64,000 nt of DNA from Megaustenia siamemsis (taxonomy: Eukaryota; Mollusca; Gastropoda; Stylommatophora; Ariophantidae): the NCBI GenBank assembly GCA_032433765.1, contig JAVIAB010000139.1, positions 45,390,190 to 45,454,189 on the forward strand, given 5' to 3'. This document shows, piece by piece, positions 63,573 to 64,000 of the stretch. The position numbers and the translations under genes are program-made. How positions within the stretch are numbered: position 1 is the first letter of the stretch; each line of letters begins with the position of its first letter. Below the pieces are notes generated by a model that was not told where the DNA came from, ran no database searches, and worked only from the letters and a program-made list of their open reading frames with translations.

Positions 63573-64000
63573 TACCTATCTCTCTTTCTTTACCTCTCTC
63601 TTTACCTCTAACTTTACCTCTAACTTTACCTCTAACTTTTATCTCTTTCTTTATATCTCACCTCTCTGTTTTTATCTCTCTCTATTTAACTCTCTCTCTC
63701 TCGCCCACTCTCTCTTGACCACTCTTTGTGATCTCTCTCTCTTTACCTATCTCTCTTTCTTTACCTCTCTCTTTACCTCTAACTTTACCTCTAACTTTTA
63801 TCTCTTTCTTTATATCTCACTCTTCACCTCTCTGTTTTTATCTCTCTCTATTTACCTCTCTCTCTTTACCTTTCTTCATTTTTCTTTCCTTACTTCGCTC
63901 TTAACCTTTCTCTCTTGACGTTTCTCGTTACCTCTCTCTCTCTCTTTATTGTTCTCTCTTTACATCTCTCTACCTCTCACCACGTTTCTCCATTTACATC
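63485..64000. repeat. Pyrimidine-rich (CT)n region with a ~200-bp duplication
   Basis: CTCTCT repeats with TTTACCTCTAAC inserts. The landmark TCTCTTGACCACTCTTTGTG occurs at about 63514 and 63712, so a block of about 198 bp is duplicated. Runs off the right edge. Confidence 0.93.

Overview
This 64 kb window is eukaryotic nuclear DNA with no recognisable host protein-coding gene. It is AT-rich and dominated by decayed transposable elements and tandem repeats. The mix is several families of non-LTR retrotransposon 3' ends, tRNA-derived SINEs, one long-spacing DDE transposon of the IS630-Tc1-mariner type, and about 16 kb of minisatellite or satellite arrays. Together these point to a metazoan, most likely a lophotrochozoan such as a mollusc. 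That taxonomic guess is inference from repeat style; no marker gene settles it.

Family labels used here are mine. RTE-1: RTE/BovB-like reverse transcriptase ending in LRCGDGTQ and a (GAT)n tail. RT-2: ends in an EEANRRA motif and a (GAA)n tail. RT-3, RT-4, RT-5 and others: related RT C-terminal tails. JK-1: APE endonuclease, RT and RNase H element. RH-2: a second RNase H-bearing element with an AACTCAATAA-type end. SINE-A, SINE-B and SINE-C: tRNA-headed SINEs. Element D: a dispersed element with a (CCATAA)n end.

Layout. 0-10 kb: inverted 41-42 bp minisatellites around an RT tail; an element D copy with a 21-unit 48-bp expansion; a 57-bp minisatellite between RT-3 and RTE-1 pieces; and an RTE-1 copy interrupted by JK-1. 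10-23 kb: two more element D copies, a 79-bp palindrome, a G-rich array, SINE-C copies, a three-layer nest (RTE-1, RT-2, SINE) and the longest JK-1 copy, itself interrupted by SINE-A. 23-30 kb: 25-, 31- and 37-bp arrays, then a 3.3 kb DDE transposon with ~99-bp terminal inverted repeats and an RH-2 insertion. 30-44 kb: RTE-1, RH-2, SINE-A and a 39-copy 67-bp satellite, followed by a repeat-element graveyard. 44-51 kb: a 19-bp polypyrimidine array, RT-5 remnants and the best-preserved RTE-1 copy. 51-64 kb: SINEs, a 38-bp array, a 19-bp array with 703-bp higher-order structure, and pyrimidine-rich DNA.

There is no operon or pathway here. The elements interact by insertion into one another, and target-site duplications at several junctions give a relative chronology. 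Long open frames inside 19-, 48- and 57-bp arrays are consequences of repeat periodicity, not evidence of genes.
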